The position numbers and the translations under genes are program-made. The notes under the pieces are model-generated. The model saw only the letters and a list, made by a program, of their open reading frames with translations. It ran no database searches and was not told the DNA's origin. Below are positions 22,589 to 33,331 of a DNA stretch of 64,000 nucleotides, in pieces (position 1 is the first letter of the stretch; each line of letters starts with the position of its first letter). Source of the stretch: Allium sativum (taxonomy: Eukaryota > Streptophyta > Magnoliopsida > Asparagales > Amaryllidaceae); assembly GCA_030737875.1 (NCBI GenBank), contig CM060922.1, positions 761,309,603-761,373,602 of the forward strand, written 5' to 3'.

Positions 22589-23837
22589 TGTAACGACCCG
22601 GAAAATCCGAACCAATTTAAAAAATTTATTTTAAATAATTTGGTTGAAAATTTTGGCAGAAATTAAAATTTTCAATTTTAAATAATATTAAAGCCAGCGA
22701 AAATAGTCAATTTTCAAACGATCTCTGTTTTCGACGAAACCACTTTTGTTTGAACCGGAATGTCATATTATTGCTAGGTTTCAATTTTTAGAATTTTTCG
22801 AATTAATATGTGAGCGTTGCGAAAGAAACTGTGTTTTGTCGGTTTAAGTCAAATTTAATCGACTGAAAAATAGCCATTTTTCAGACGGTCTCAGAATTCA
22901 ACGAAATTAATTTTTTTAGGACCGTATCGTCATAACAAAGCCAGATATATTTTTTCTGGATTTTTCTGAGTCCGTATGTGGCCTCAGTGAATTTATTTGT
23001 ACAACAGAATTAATTTAATAAAGGAATTAATATTAAAATAAATAATTCAGGCCACAGACAGCCGTTTGGGCTGACGGGACCTGGTCCGTTGGGTCCGGAA
23101 CATAGGCTATTTGGTAGGGTAGACTTCAGTTGGGCTGAAATTGGTTTTGTTTGAAACTTATGGATTTAATTGCAAAAATAACATTAAAATATTATAAAAT
23201 GAATGGAAATTCATTTCAAAACCCTAGCCCATCGTTAGTACAGCCGCCGCCCCCATTCTCCAATGGCTACCGTAGCTCCATCCTTCTCCTCCTAATTTCT
23301 CCTCCATCACTAACTTTCAGACCTCAACCCATATACCACTTCGAAGACCTTCGAGCCACCTTCCCATCCATACGGGCATCATCCCGTACCGTTGTCCGAA
23401 TCGACCGCCATAGGTCCGCAAACCCGCGCCGTTCCGAGCTCCGCCCCGCCTCGCCTGAGCCACCGAGTTCGTCGGCGTTCTCATCGTGGCTGCGCCGCTC
23501 CAGGCACGACGACGTCGTGCCATCTGATCCTCGAACCCTTGGAATCGTAATAGCGAATAGAACGTGTTGAGACTGATTGGAACATTTTCTGGACTGTTTG
23601 AATTTTTAGATCTAAATCCACGCAAGGTGAGATCTCTGAATTTTTAATGAATTATTTAAATAATTCTTCGCTATTTAAATAATTGTTGTAAATAAATCAG
23701 ATCTGAAATGTTATGAAATTGCTGAATGTTCATATGCCGATGTGTGATATTTTTTTTTTGCTTGTTTGTTATCCTGTAAATTCATATCTGTGTGTTAATG
23801 ATAGTTCAGTTGTTGGATCACATATTTTGGTGAATCA

Positions 23838-24128
23838 TACAAATATAACCAAGTTTTAATCTTTGTATTTGATTTACAAATATAACCAAGTTTTAATCTT
23901 TATATTTGATTTACAAATATAACCAAGTTTTAATCTTTGTATTTGATTTACAAATATAACCAAGTTTTAATCTTTGTATTTGATTTACAAATATAACAAA
24001 GTTTTAATCTTTGTATTTGATTTACAAATATAACAAAGTTTTAATCTTTGTATTTGATTTACGAATATAACGAAGTCTTAATCTTTGTTTTTGATTTACG
24101 AATATAATAAAGTTTCAATCTTTTGTTT
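23838..24128. repeat. 37-bp tandem repeat in the solo LTR
   Basis: Seven to eight copies of a 37-bp unit built on ACAAATATAACCAAGTTTTA are visible. Copies become more diverged toward the right. They are AT-rich and non-coding. Confidence 0.85.
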
Positions 24129-24644
24129 TTGGAAAACAAAATAAAGTTTGATTTTCATTTTGTTTTGCAAAATAAAAGAAAGATTAAACATTTTGGAATT
24201 AAAGAAATAAAGTTTGATTTTTATTTTGTTTTACAAAATAAAAGAAAAATTGAATCCTTTACTTTGATTTACAAATAAAAGATAATAGAATCTTTTACTT
24301 TGATTTACATAGTAAAAGAAAGTTTAAGTCTTTATTTTGATTCACAAAATTAAAGTTGGATCTTTATTTTGTTTTATAATTTATAAAATAAGGAAAGTTT
24401 AGATCTTTTAAACTTTAATTAAAAGAAAAAATAAATATTAGATATCTTATTTGATTTACAAATAAAAATAAGATGAGACCTTTATTTGTGATTCACCAAA
24501 AGTATACACCAAATCATATGTTGTATTTGTTGACATTGAAATCACGACGTTGGATAAATTATAGAAATGGTTAGACCAAAAACCATTATATTTTTGTTAT
24601 CATATTTTGACACCAAATTGACATGTGTGTTAGATAGGAAAATA

Positions 24645-24990
24645 TTTCCATTAAGAAAATTTACATTTTTCTAATGCAATAAAGAAAAGAAAATTTACAT
24701 TTTTCTAATGCAATAAAGAAAAGAAAATTTACATTTTTCTAATGCAATAAAGAAAAGAAAATTTACATTTTTCTAATGCAATAAAGAAAAGAAAATTTAC
24801 ATTTTTCTAATGCAATAAAGAGAAATAAAAAATTTACATTTTTCCAATGTAACAAAGATAATTAGAGAATTTACATTTTTCTAATGTAATAAAGATAATT
24901 AAAAGATTTACATTTTTCTATGTAAAAATATAGGATTTACATTTTCCTATGCGAAAATGAAAGATTTACATTTTTCTATGTAACAATGAA
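24645..24990. repeat. 34-bp tandem repeat in the solo LTR, interrupted by gypsy-1
   Basis: About six regular 34-bp units (ATTTACATTTTTCTAATGCA core) are followed by decaying units. Related units continue at 36419-36480 on the far side of gypsy-1, so gypsy-1 landed inside this array. Confidence 0.85.
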
Positions 24991-26269
24991 TGTAACACCC
25001 CACCTCCGCCAGTACCACTCTTGCAAGGGCACTGACTTTGGAGGGGCGTTTGAATCAGGTAAACATGCATAATGATATATCAAGGCAGAACAAGAACATA
25101 TGTATATATGTAAACAGAGTAAATAACATAGATAAAACAGCGGAAGATTTAAACCATTTCAAAACAAGTTTGGTACATCATAATATCAATTTTCCAAATA
25201 AACAAGTCTAGATAAAACAACATCATCTGAAAACAGAAATACATAAGTGCTATCCCCAAAATACGTGAGAACCCTAGCTAGCTTCATGTAGAAAGCGTAC
25301 ATGAGCTGAAATCCCACAAGCAAGCAATCCAAAATCCAAGCTAGGCTCCTGTATTCCCTCCCTGAGAACCTGGGGGGGAAACGGAAGAAAAGAGGCGAAA
25401 GAAAACAGGTCAGTCAAAAAGACTGAGTAAGCCCTACTATAATCAATGTAAACTAATAAAGCTAATTGGTATGAGCAGAAGGGATGAACATAAGGATAAC
25501 AACATACTAGCATGATGATTAACTAACAAGGTAGATAAAGGTGTCATCGCATAATCAGGATTAAGGTTTTGCACCACAGGTGTACTAGCAAACTAACATG
25601 ACTTGAATAAACAAGTATTGATCCCTTGGCCCAAGCTTTGGCCCAATAACATGAAGTGACCCTCATACGAGGTCCAATAACATGAAGTGACCCTAACACG
25701 AGGTCCAACCCAAACGGTCTAGTCGATCGGCTCCCTAAGCCTAACTCGTCACGTGTCGGTGTCAATACGGCCCAAACATGATTGTAGTCGAACTGTGTCG
25801 GGTCCACCCTTCGGGTGTATCAAGCCCTAGGGTGTCAACCCCTGGACACCATGAACATGAGTGCACAGTCCCGATCTACTGGTACCCGTGCATGTTTTCT
25901 CCGGCTACGGACTATGTGCACGACCAGAGTCCGCCCGGAACTACACCGGCGTACCACCCTGCCGTCGTTTATTGGTCGCTTACCTCCAGCCCAGTAATCG
26001 TGCCCCCACCCTAGCCTAGTCCCTAGGGTCATGATGATACAAACTAGGGATTACTGCTGGAGTGGACCCCCATTGCTAGGATTTCTCTAGTGGGTTAAGT
26101 ACTGTTTAACCCCTTTACTAATCATGGATTAACTTGGTTAAGTGTAACGATGAGTTCACGACTTAACCCCGATTAATCTACCAAGCCCAAATTGGTTAAG
26201 TATTAAATGGACCATGACTTAACCCTAATCATGAAGCATTAATTAATTAATGCGCCTTAACCTCTCACA

Positions 26270-26449
26270 TTAGACTTTGTTGTGGTTACTAGTTAAGCCG
26301 GGCGGGTCCGGGTAGCTTTACACCACAACTTGGTCTAACCTCGGGTCCAAGGTACAACATGACCAACTTCTCACATTGGGTCCTATTGTTTGTAGCAACT
26401 AGTTAAGCCGGTCGGTTCCGGGTAGGTTTACGCTACAAACTCAACCCAA
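26270..26449. other. Tandem pair of hairpins in the gypsy-1 LTR
   Basis: Hairpin 1 has arms 26270-26286 and 26322-26338 (GTTGTGGT/ACCACAAC plus TTAGAC/GTCTAA) around a 35-nt loop. Hairpin 2 has arms 26376-26396 and 26432-26449 (GTTTGTAGC/GCTACAAAC plus TTGGGT/ACCCAA) around a related 35-nt loop. Both loops contain a GTCCGGG/CGGTTCCGGG-type GC core. Equivalent hairpins occur in the gypsy-2 LTRs. They recur in the right LTR at about 34611-34790. Confidence 0.75.
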
Positions 26450-26791
26450 CCTCGAGTTGGCCACACTTATATTTTCTAAGTGTCATGTCCATCGTGTTTC
26501 CAAAACACATTACAAGTTTTCAAGCAATTGGGTAGACCTAACTTAATAGGTAAATTCCCAATGGGTAGACCTAACTTAATAGGTAAATTCCCAAGCTTAT
26601 GTTTTTACGTCTTTTAAGTTTACCCAACCCCAAACGCAATCCCATCGCTTACATATCGCAATAGCGCATAAAGGATAGAAAGAGGGAACTTGGCATAATC
26701 ATGACATAAAGGTGTTGAAGCCACAAGTTCAACATGATGGCATATGAAATATACATATGTTCATATACTTGCATTAGGCCTCAAAAAGCAT

Positions 26792-27290
26792 GCATAACTT
26801 GCATATCATATGACAACTTGCATATCAAACATGCATAGCATAACTTGCATATCATATGACAACTTGCATATCAAACTTGCATAGCATAACTTGCATATCA
26901 TATGACAACTTGCATATCAAACTTGCATAACATAACTTGCATATCATATGACAACTTGCATATCAAACTTGCATAACATAACTTGCATATCATATGACAA
27001 ATTGCATATCAAACTTGCATAACATAACTTGCATATCATATGACAACTTGCATATCAAACTTGCATAACATAACTTGCATATCATATGACAACTTGCATA
27101 TCAAACTTGCATAACATAACTTGCATATCTTATGACAACTTGCATATCAAACTTGCATAGCATAACCTGCATATCATATGACAACTTGCATATCAAACTT
27201 GCATAGCATAACTTGCATATCATATGACAACTTGCATATCAAACTTGCATAACATAACTTGCATATCATATGACAACTTGCATATCATAC
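26792..27290. repeat. 46-bp minisatellite in the gypsy-1 LTR
   Basis: About ten copies of a 46-bp unit made of alternating AACTTGCATATC and ACTTGCATAACAT-like halves, with CATATGAC between. The right LTR has the same array (about 35137-35622) with slightly different copy make-up. Confidence 0.88.
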
Positions 27291-27769
27291 ATTTAACTTT
27301 AAAGTTTAAGTATGAAAATAGAATAGGGCTTACAATGCTTATGCGGACTCAAATGAGTATAGCAAATGTAAGAAAACCCTTATGCAACCAATTAAACCCC
27401 AAAAATGCAAGCAAAACTGATCAAAACTCTCTCTTTATGATGCAAAGATAGAAACTCGACTTGAATGCAAGCTAATGATGATCATACAAGTCTAAAAACA
27501 CTTGTATGCATGGAAAATCACTTAGAAATTTATTTAAGAATTTATGAAGAGAGTGGAGGCCATGAGAGGATTGATTTTGCCATAGTTTAGTTGCTAGAAT
27601 GAATAATGATGATTTAGGGTAGGTTAGGGTCTTATTTATAGATTAGGCAAGTGTTTTAGGCCATAGGATTAAACCCTAGTTCCAATCTCAGCCCTCTAAA
27701 CCGAATCTGGCCCCCAAGCTCAACACAAACCCAAAATGGTGCACCAGGCTAAAGAGCCCGTCTGAGCCA

Positions 27770-27850
27770 AGTCGACAGCCCAGTCGACAGGGCTGTCGAC
27801 TTGGTCTAACCAAGTCGACTCCCAAGTCGACAGGGCTGTCGACTTGGGGT
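27770..27850. repeat. GTCGAC palindrome cluster in the gypsy-1 LTR
   Basis: Six GTCGAC sites lie in about 80 bp. 27822-27847 is a perfect 26-nt palindrome arm pair (CCAAGTCGACAG around GG) and 27782-27801 a shorter one. The right LTR keeps only a reduced version (about 36099-36137, with one arm mutated). Confidence 0.8.
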
Positions 27851-28126
27851 GTTCTGACGGGAAATTTCCCGCCTGGCCCAAACTGGCCCAATTTTCCAAA
27901 TTCAAGTTTGAATTTGAAATCTGTTTTTACCTTGGAATTTTCTGAAAACTTCGTTGGTCCTTAATCGGGTCATACGGACTCCGATTTTCGAAAACTCGGA
28001 CTCTATTTCGCGTATTTTTCCGAGACGAACGCAATGGCATAGCCCGTTTCCCTTGATTCAGATTTTAGAATTAAATTCTGCCCCGATTCATGTTATCACA
28101 GGTTATGGAAAATACGGTTTGTTACA

Positions 28127-28161
28127 TTCTCCCCTCCTTAAAGGATTTCGTCCCCGAAATC
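28127..28161 (-). promoter_or_regulatory. Gypsy-1 polypurine tract and adjacent stem-loop
   Basis: On the minus strand AAGGAGGGGAGAA lies directly before the 3' LTR start TGTAACA. Immediately upstream (28144-28161 on the plus strand) GATTTCG and CGAAATC form a 7-bp stem with a 4-nt loop. The same arrangement is seen in gypsy-2 and in the LARD at 60461-60496. Confidence 0.8.
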
Positions 28162-28165
28162 TTCA

Positions 28166-28678
28166 AGTTAGGAAGAACGTATCCTACCATCCAATCATCC
28201 ATCTACTCAAAACATCATCCACGAGCAATCATTGTCCTTACAAGATTCTAAATGTTGTATGAACATATGCAAAGGTGTGTGTATATGTACTTATCTAATG
28301 CAAATATCATCAATGCAAATTATGTTAGTGAAATGAATCCATATGTATGCAATTCCTAACATAATGTATAACATCTATATGTGTGCACATAACATACACC
28401 CATATGCAACATCCATGTGATAACACAAAAATTTTCATCCATGAATAAGCATAAACACTCATGCATATGCAATATGAGGAGTGTGTGAGCCGATCTAGTG
28501 CCTAATCGTGTATAATGCATCCACGAGCAACCACTTGCAAACACTTGCAACCACTTGCAACCATCAAGCATAACATGTTTCAAACACATGTTTCATCCAA
28601 AGGGTTTCTACCTAAGGTCCTCATGACAAGATTAACACGATAAACTAGATAAATATGGATAGCAAAGAGAAAGATATG
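28166..28678 (-). other. Gypsy-1 untranslated stretch between pol and polypurine tract
   Basis: No coding motif. It contains several copies of CAACCACTTGCAA near 28520-28565 and is collinear with 49753-50257 of gypsy-2 (shared TAGGCACTAGATCGGCTCA-like segment in opposite orientation). Confidence 0.6.
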
Positions 28679-29368
28679 CTAACAAAGAAAAGAGATTGAG
28701 AGTGTACCCTCGAAAAGGAATGGATAAAGCCCACGCATCTTCTCCTCGGTTTCCCAAGTTGCGTCTTCTTCGGCTTCACCCCATTGAACCTTCACCAACT
28801 TGACCTCTCGATTCCTTAGCTTCTTGGTCTCTGTCCCCAAGATACGAATCGGAGCTCTCCTCAAGGTAGCTTCTTTCTCCACTTCCACATCTTCCATAAC
28901 ACTTGGCTCAACAACCTCTGTTGATTCATGTAAACACTTCCGGAGATGCGAGACATGAAAAACATCGTGTACTCCGGCAAGCTTCTCGGGCAACTTCACT
29001 CTATAAGCCATCTGCCCGATCCTCTCTGTAATAGGGAATGGTCCAACAAACCTCGGTGCTAACTTCCCAACGGCTCCAAATCGGACCACATTCCGCAAAG
29101 GAGAAACCTTCACGAAAACCATATCCCCAACATCAAACTCCAAATCAGTTCTTTGCTTATCAGCATAGGATTTCTGTCGGTCTTGGGCCGCTTTCATCCG
29201 TCTCCGAATCAACTCGATCTTCTCGGATGTATCTCCGATCATATCAGGCCCAAGTATAAGCTTATCTGTAGTCTCCCACCAACATGTAGGCGACTTGCAC
29301 GGCCTCCCATATAAAGCTTCAAATAATGCCATCCCTATGCTTGCCTGATAACTGTTATTATATGCAAA
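28679..29368 (-). pseudogene. Gypsy-1 Pol C-terminus: end of integrase, GPF/Y module, chromodomain
   Basis: This continues the pol frame after the stop at 29369. It starts with F-A-Y-N-N-S-Y-Q-A-S and L-Y-G-R-P-C-K-S-P, typical of the integrase C-terminal part. Then comes V-G-D-M-V-F-V-K-V-S-P, the GPF/Y motif (R-F-V-G-P-F) and V-F-H-V-S-H-L-R-K-C. The tail R-I-L-G-T ... V-K-V-Q-W-G-E-A-E-E-D-A-T-W-E-T-E matches the chromodomain-like segment of Tekay/del chromoviruses, which guides integration toward particular chromatin. The stop sits where relatives have a sense codon, so the module is cut off from the rest of Pol unless read through. Confidence 0.85.
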
Positions 29369-32300
29369 CTAAACAAGAGGAAGGTGGTCTTCCCAAGTAC
29401 CACCAAAATCCAGAATACAAAGCCTCAACAGATCCTCGAGTACCCTATTCACCCTTTCGGTTTGACCGTCCGTCTGTGGGTGATAAGCAGTACTTAGATT
29501 CAACCTCGTGCCCATGGCTTCTTGCAAGCTATTACAGAACTGACTTGTAAAGATTGGGTCACGGTCACTGACTATACTAGAAGGGACTCCATGAAGTCTC
29601 ACAATCTCACGAAGATATACAGACGCTAGCCAAGATGCGGTCCTCTTGCTCTTCACCGGGATGAAATGAGCACTCTTCGTAGGTCTATCCACGATAACCC
29701 AAATGCTCGTATTTCCTTTCCTTGACCTTGGTAGCCCATCGATAAAATCCATGGAAATACTCTCCCACTTCCAAAGTGGAACGTCTAGAGGATGCAATAG
29801 CCCACCGGGCTTCTTCGACTCGGCCTTAACTTGCTGGCAAATGATACATCTAGAGACAAACTCTGCCACATCCTTCTTCATCCCAGGCCAAAAGAAAATA
29901 CGCTTCATATCTTTATACATCTTATCTCCGCCTGGATGTATAGTCAACTTAGAGCGATGCGCTTCCTCAAGAACTTTTCTTACTAGATCTTCTACCATTG
30001 GAACACATAACCTTCCATCTCTCCTCAGCCAACCCTTGTCATCAATAGAATACCGAGCGAGATGACTAGACGCCTCTCCTCGAATCAGCTTATCCATAAT
30101 CTCAACTATCTGAGGGTCTTCTCTCTGCGAAGCCCCAACTTGATCAAGAAGGGTAGGTCTGAGTCCTAGAGAAGCTAAAGAACCGGTCATCGATTCAACC
30201 GCCAAAGAGAAATCAAAGGTTGCCACATACTCTAAGTTCTTCATCTCAACGAATAGAGGACTCAGGGTCAACCTTCTTCTACTCAATGCATCAGCTACCA
30301 CATTCCCCTTGCCAGGGGTATAAGCTATCTCAAAATCATAGGACGCCAAGAATTCCATCCATCTTTGCTGCCTTAGATTCAGATCCTTCTGGGAAAAGAG
30401 ATACTTCAATGACTTGTGATCGGTATAAAGCTCAAATCTCTCTCCCAAAAGATAATGGCGCCAAGCCTTGAGTGCATATACTATTGCTGCCAACTCTAAG
30501 TCATGAGTGGGATAATTCTTCTCATGCACCTTGAGTTGTCTACCGCCAAAGCATATCACTCTTCCCTCTTGCATCAGAACAGCTCCTAACCCCGTGCCAC
30601 ATGCATCGGTGTATACTGTAAATAACTTCCCTCCATCGGGCAAAGCTAGAACAGGTGCTGATGTGAGAGCTCTCTTGAGCTTCTGAAAAGCAAGATCGCA
30701 TTCTATGCTCCAAGTAAAAACTAAATTCTTCTTCGTCAATTTAGTGAGAGGAGCAGAAATCTTCGCGAGGTCCTTGATGAACTTCCGGTAAAAACCCGCA
30801 AGACCTAGAAAACTTCTCACTTCGGTTGCATTCCTGGGAGTCTTCCAATCCTGAACTGCAACCACCTTAGCGGGATCCACCGCTAAACCTTGCTTAGACA
30901 CTATATGCCCAAGGAATCTAAATTCCCTTCTCCAAAAGTGACACTTGGAGAACTTGGCCTTCAACTGATGCGCTCTAAGCGTATCCATCACCTCCACGAG
31001 ATGCCTTGCGTGCTCTTCCTCATCCTTAGAGAAGATCAGAATATCATCTACGAAGACCACGACAAACTTGTTCAAAAACTCCCTGAACACCCTACTCATC
31101 AAGTCCACGAAATATGCGGGTGCATTAGTCAAGCCGAACGGCATGACAAGCCATTCGAAGAATCCATCTGGAGTTCTGAACGCAGTCTTGTCTATACTAT
31201 CCTCAGCTACCCTGAGCTGATGGAATCCAGTAGCAAGATCAAGCTGAGAGAAAACAGAAGCACCGACAAGCTGGTCAAAGAGATCATCAATCCTCGGTAA
31301 CGGGTGTCTGTTCTTCTTAGTTAGCTTATTCAACTCTCGATAGTCAACACAAAGTCGGAGAGAACCATCTGCCTTGGTAGCAAATACCACAGGCGCTCCC
31401 CATTCAGATATACTTCGTCTAATGAAGTTCTTCTCAAGCAACTCCTTCACTTGCTTACTTAGCTCCCGCCTTTCACGTGGAGCCATGTGCCGAACGGGCA
31501 AAGAAACCAGCTTTGCATTATCCACCAGATAAATGCGGAAATCAATCTCTCGCTTAGGGGGCAACCCCCTAACTTCATCAAAAACATCCGGATAATCTCG
31601 AACTACTCTCACAGACTGAAGAGTCTCCACTGACGAGTCGAGTGATTCAAGATAGCACAACATGACGGGACCTCTCGGATCACAAGAAATCTCTAGGGTG
31701 TTCCCGAGGCGAGTCACGAGCCTCACAACCCTATGCTCACAATCAATAATGGCTCCATATCTGGACAGCCAATCCATGCCCAATATCAATCCATATCCCC
31801 TGAAACCAAGAACATAAGCACTGCACAAGAACTCTACACTCAGTATAGAGATCCTCAAATCCCCACATATCATAGACAAATGGGCGGAACCCCCAATAGG
31901 ATTTGAGACACAGACGGGATCCTCTACCAAGCTAGTACTAAGGTGCAAACTATCAACAAGATCAGATGAGATAAAGCTATGCGATGCACCAGAATCAAAC
32001 AAGGTACGAACTGGAAAATCAGAAATATATACAAGGCTCTCAACAGAAATACTACCTCGATCGGGAACTGGAGCGGTATTGAGAGCATGAACTTGCCCTC
32101 CTGAAGGTCCAGCACGCTGAGTCTGACCCTGGCCTTGCCCTTGCTTCTTCGGGCAATCCTTACTGAAATGTCCAGCCTTCCCGCAGAAAAAGCATTCACC
32201 ATTCTTCCTTTTCCTCTTCTTGCAATCCTTAATAAGATGCCCAACTGAACCGCAGTAATGGCACTTCTCCTTGGTGTTCTTGCCCTTGTTGTTCCCCTTG

Positions 32301-32437
32301 TTGCCTTGACTCTTGTTCTTGTTCTGATTTCCTTGACTGCTTTGACCACTTGGATTACCCTGATTTCCTTTTCCCTGGGAATCAGTATTCTTGGCTTGAG
32401 TATCGTTTTTCTTGACATCTCCCTGAAGTAACGCCAT
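29369..32437 (-). pseudogene. Gypsy-1 Gag-Pol main frame: zinc knuckles, protease, RT, RNase H, integrase
   Basis: A 1022-residue frame. Two CCHC knuckles lie at about residues 59-72 and 82-95. The aspartic protease motif D-S-G-A-S is at 148-152. Reverse transcriptase has L-C-V-D-Y-R-E-L-N (about 362-370) and the catalytic F-V-D-D (462-465). RNase H shows [10 protein letters not shown] near 609-618 and T-D-H-K-S-L near 672. Integrase has the H-H-C-C zinc region (I-H-P-G-G-D ... C-I-I-C-Q-Q) and the D-D-E core, ending after W-E-D-H-L-P-L-V at a TAG. The apparent Met start is only where the frame opens after a single-base loss near 32444; the true start is the Gag ATG at 33135. One usually conserved L in [10 protein letters not shown] is P here. 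Confidence 0.92.
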
Positions 32438-32440
32438 ATC

Positions 32441-33135
32441 AACAAGCTCTCAAACGTGGCCCCATGGGGAATATGTGACATAGCCAATCCCTGCGACGGC
32501 TCATTCAATCCTCTAGCAAAACGAAGAGCCTTCTTCTGAGGAGTATTCACCATATCCAAGCCAAAACGAGCTAACTGATTGAACTTGTTCACATATTCTT
32601 TGACAGACATATCTCCTTGTTTCAAAGTTATGAACCTCTCTATTTGAAGATTCTCCTCAGCAGAAGATAGAAACTTAAGCATGAACCTTGCCCTGAAATC
32701 GGCCCAAGTCTCAACAGGCCTAGTACCATTGGTGACTTCCCACCAATAAGCGGCTTCGTCCTTCATAAGCCAAACCGCCAACAAGATCTTCCTCTGATCG
32801 TCTAACCCAAAAATAGCAAATAAATCCTCGGTCTCTTTCAACCAATTTCTGGCCTCTACAAAAGTCTCAGTGCCTTGAAAATTCTTGCCACCCATTGCTT
32901 TGAAATCTTTGCAAGTCTTTGCGAAGTCAGCTTGAGGATGCTGAGGGGGAGGAGGAAGAGGAACCTCAGCGACATGAGGAGGAGGAACATTAGCGACAGG
33001 AGGAGGAGGTATATTAACTACTGGAGGAGGAGGAGGAACATCTGCGGGGCCGGCTTCGGTCGCCCTAGCCTCCAAAAGTCTCCTATACCAAATAGGTACG
33101 TGTACTCCCTCCGGAATAGCAAAGTTATCGGCCAT
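32441..33135 (-). pseudogene. Gypsy-1 Gag, N-terminal part up to the frameshift
   Basis: The ATG at 33135 is the first after the primer site and leader. A proline-rich N-terminal segment (P-P-P-P-P-V-V-N-I and similar) is followed by the Retrotrans_gag capsid domain: F-V-E-A-R-N-W-L, L-M-K-D-E-A-A-Y-W-W-E, F-L-S-S-A-E-E-N-L, V-K-E-Y-V-N-K-F-N-Q-L-A-R-F. The frame is lost at about 32441-32447 by a one-base deletion after G-A-T-F-E-S-L and continues in the pol frame. Beyond that, the old frame to 31924 is a shadow. Gag would form the cytoplasmic particle that houses reverse transcription. Confidence 0.9.
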
Positions 33136-33317
33136 ACTGAAAAAGAAAAAGACAGATTCAGAATGGAGAAAAACGAAGGGATTTTGCTAATGGCTTTTTG
33201 GGGAATAGCCTTTAAAATAAACTAGACTTTTCTTTGGAAAATACTTTATACTTGATTTTGAAAATAGTTTTCCAAAAGTATTCTAAAAACCCTTTTGTTC
33301 CTTCTCGTAAACCATAT

Positions 33318-33329
33318 GCTCTGATACCA
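33318..33329 (-). other. Gypsy-1 primer binding site
   Basis: The minus strand reads TGGTATCAGAGC two bases after the 5' LTR end, complementary to initiator tRNA-Met. Confidence 0.93.
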
Positions 33330-33331
33330 AA

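Larger units (their letters stand above)
24991..28126 (-). repeat. Gypsy-1 3' LTR (left copy)
   Basis: 3136 bp, plus-strand ends TGTAACACCCC and GGTTTGTTACA. Inside are two hairpins (26270-26449), a 46-bp minisatellite (26792-27290) and GTCGAC palindromes (27770-27850). Short frames such as 25274-25513 and 25544-25807 recur in the other LTR copy only because the LTRs are identical; I see no domain in them. A 43-bp GTCGAC segment present here is missing in the right LTR. Confidence 0.93.

Noticed and set aside
23838..24128. 37-bp periodic repeats resembling repeat-spacer spacing
   Set aside because: The whole unit repeats with no variable spacer; it is plain tandem repetition in a solo LTR.
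25274..26032. Several 60-90 codon frames duplicated at 33615-34376
   Set aside because: They repeat only because both lie in the two LTRs of gypsy-1; they overlap in several frames and show no domain.
26792..27290. Regular short repeats that could suggest a CRISPR array
   Set aside because: They are direct tandem minisatellite units without unique spacers, inside an LTR of a eukaryotic retrotransposon.
29038..31300. Plus-strand frames of 70-136 codons across gypsy-1 pol
   Set aside because: They are shadows of the strongly supported minus-strand pol frame.
31924..32440. Continuation of the gypsy-1 Gag frame (Arg/Lys-rich tail)
   Set aside because: It is out of frame after the one-base loss near 32444; the zinc knuckles are encoded in the other frame.
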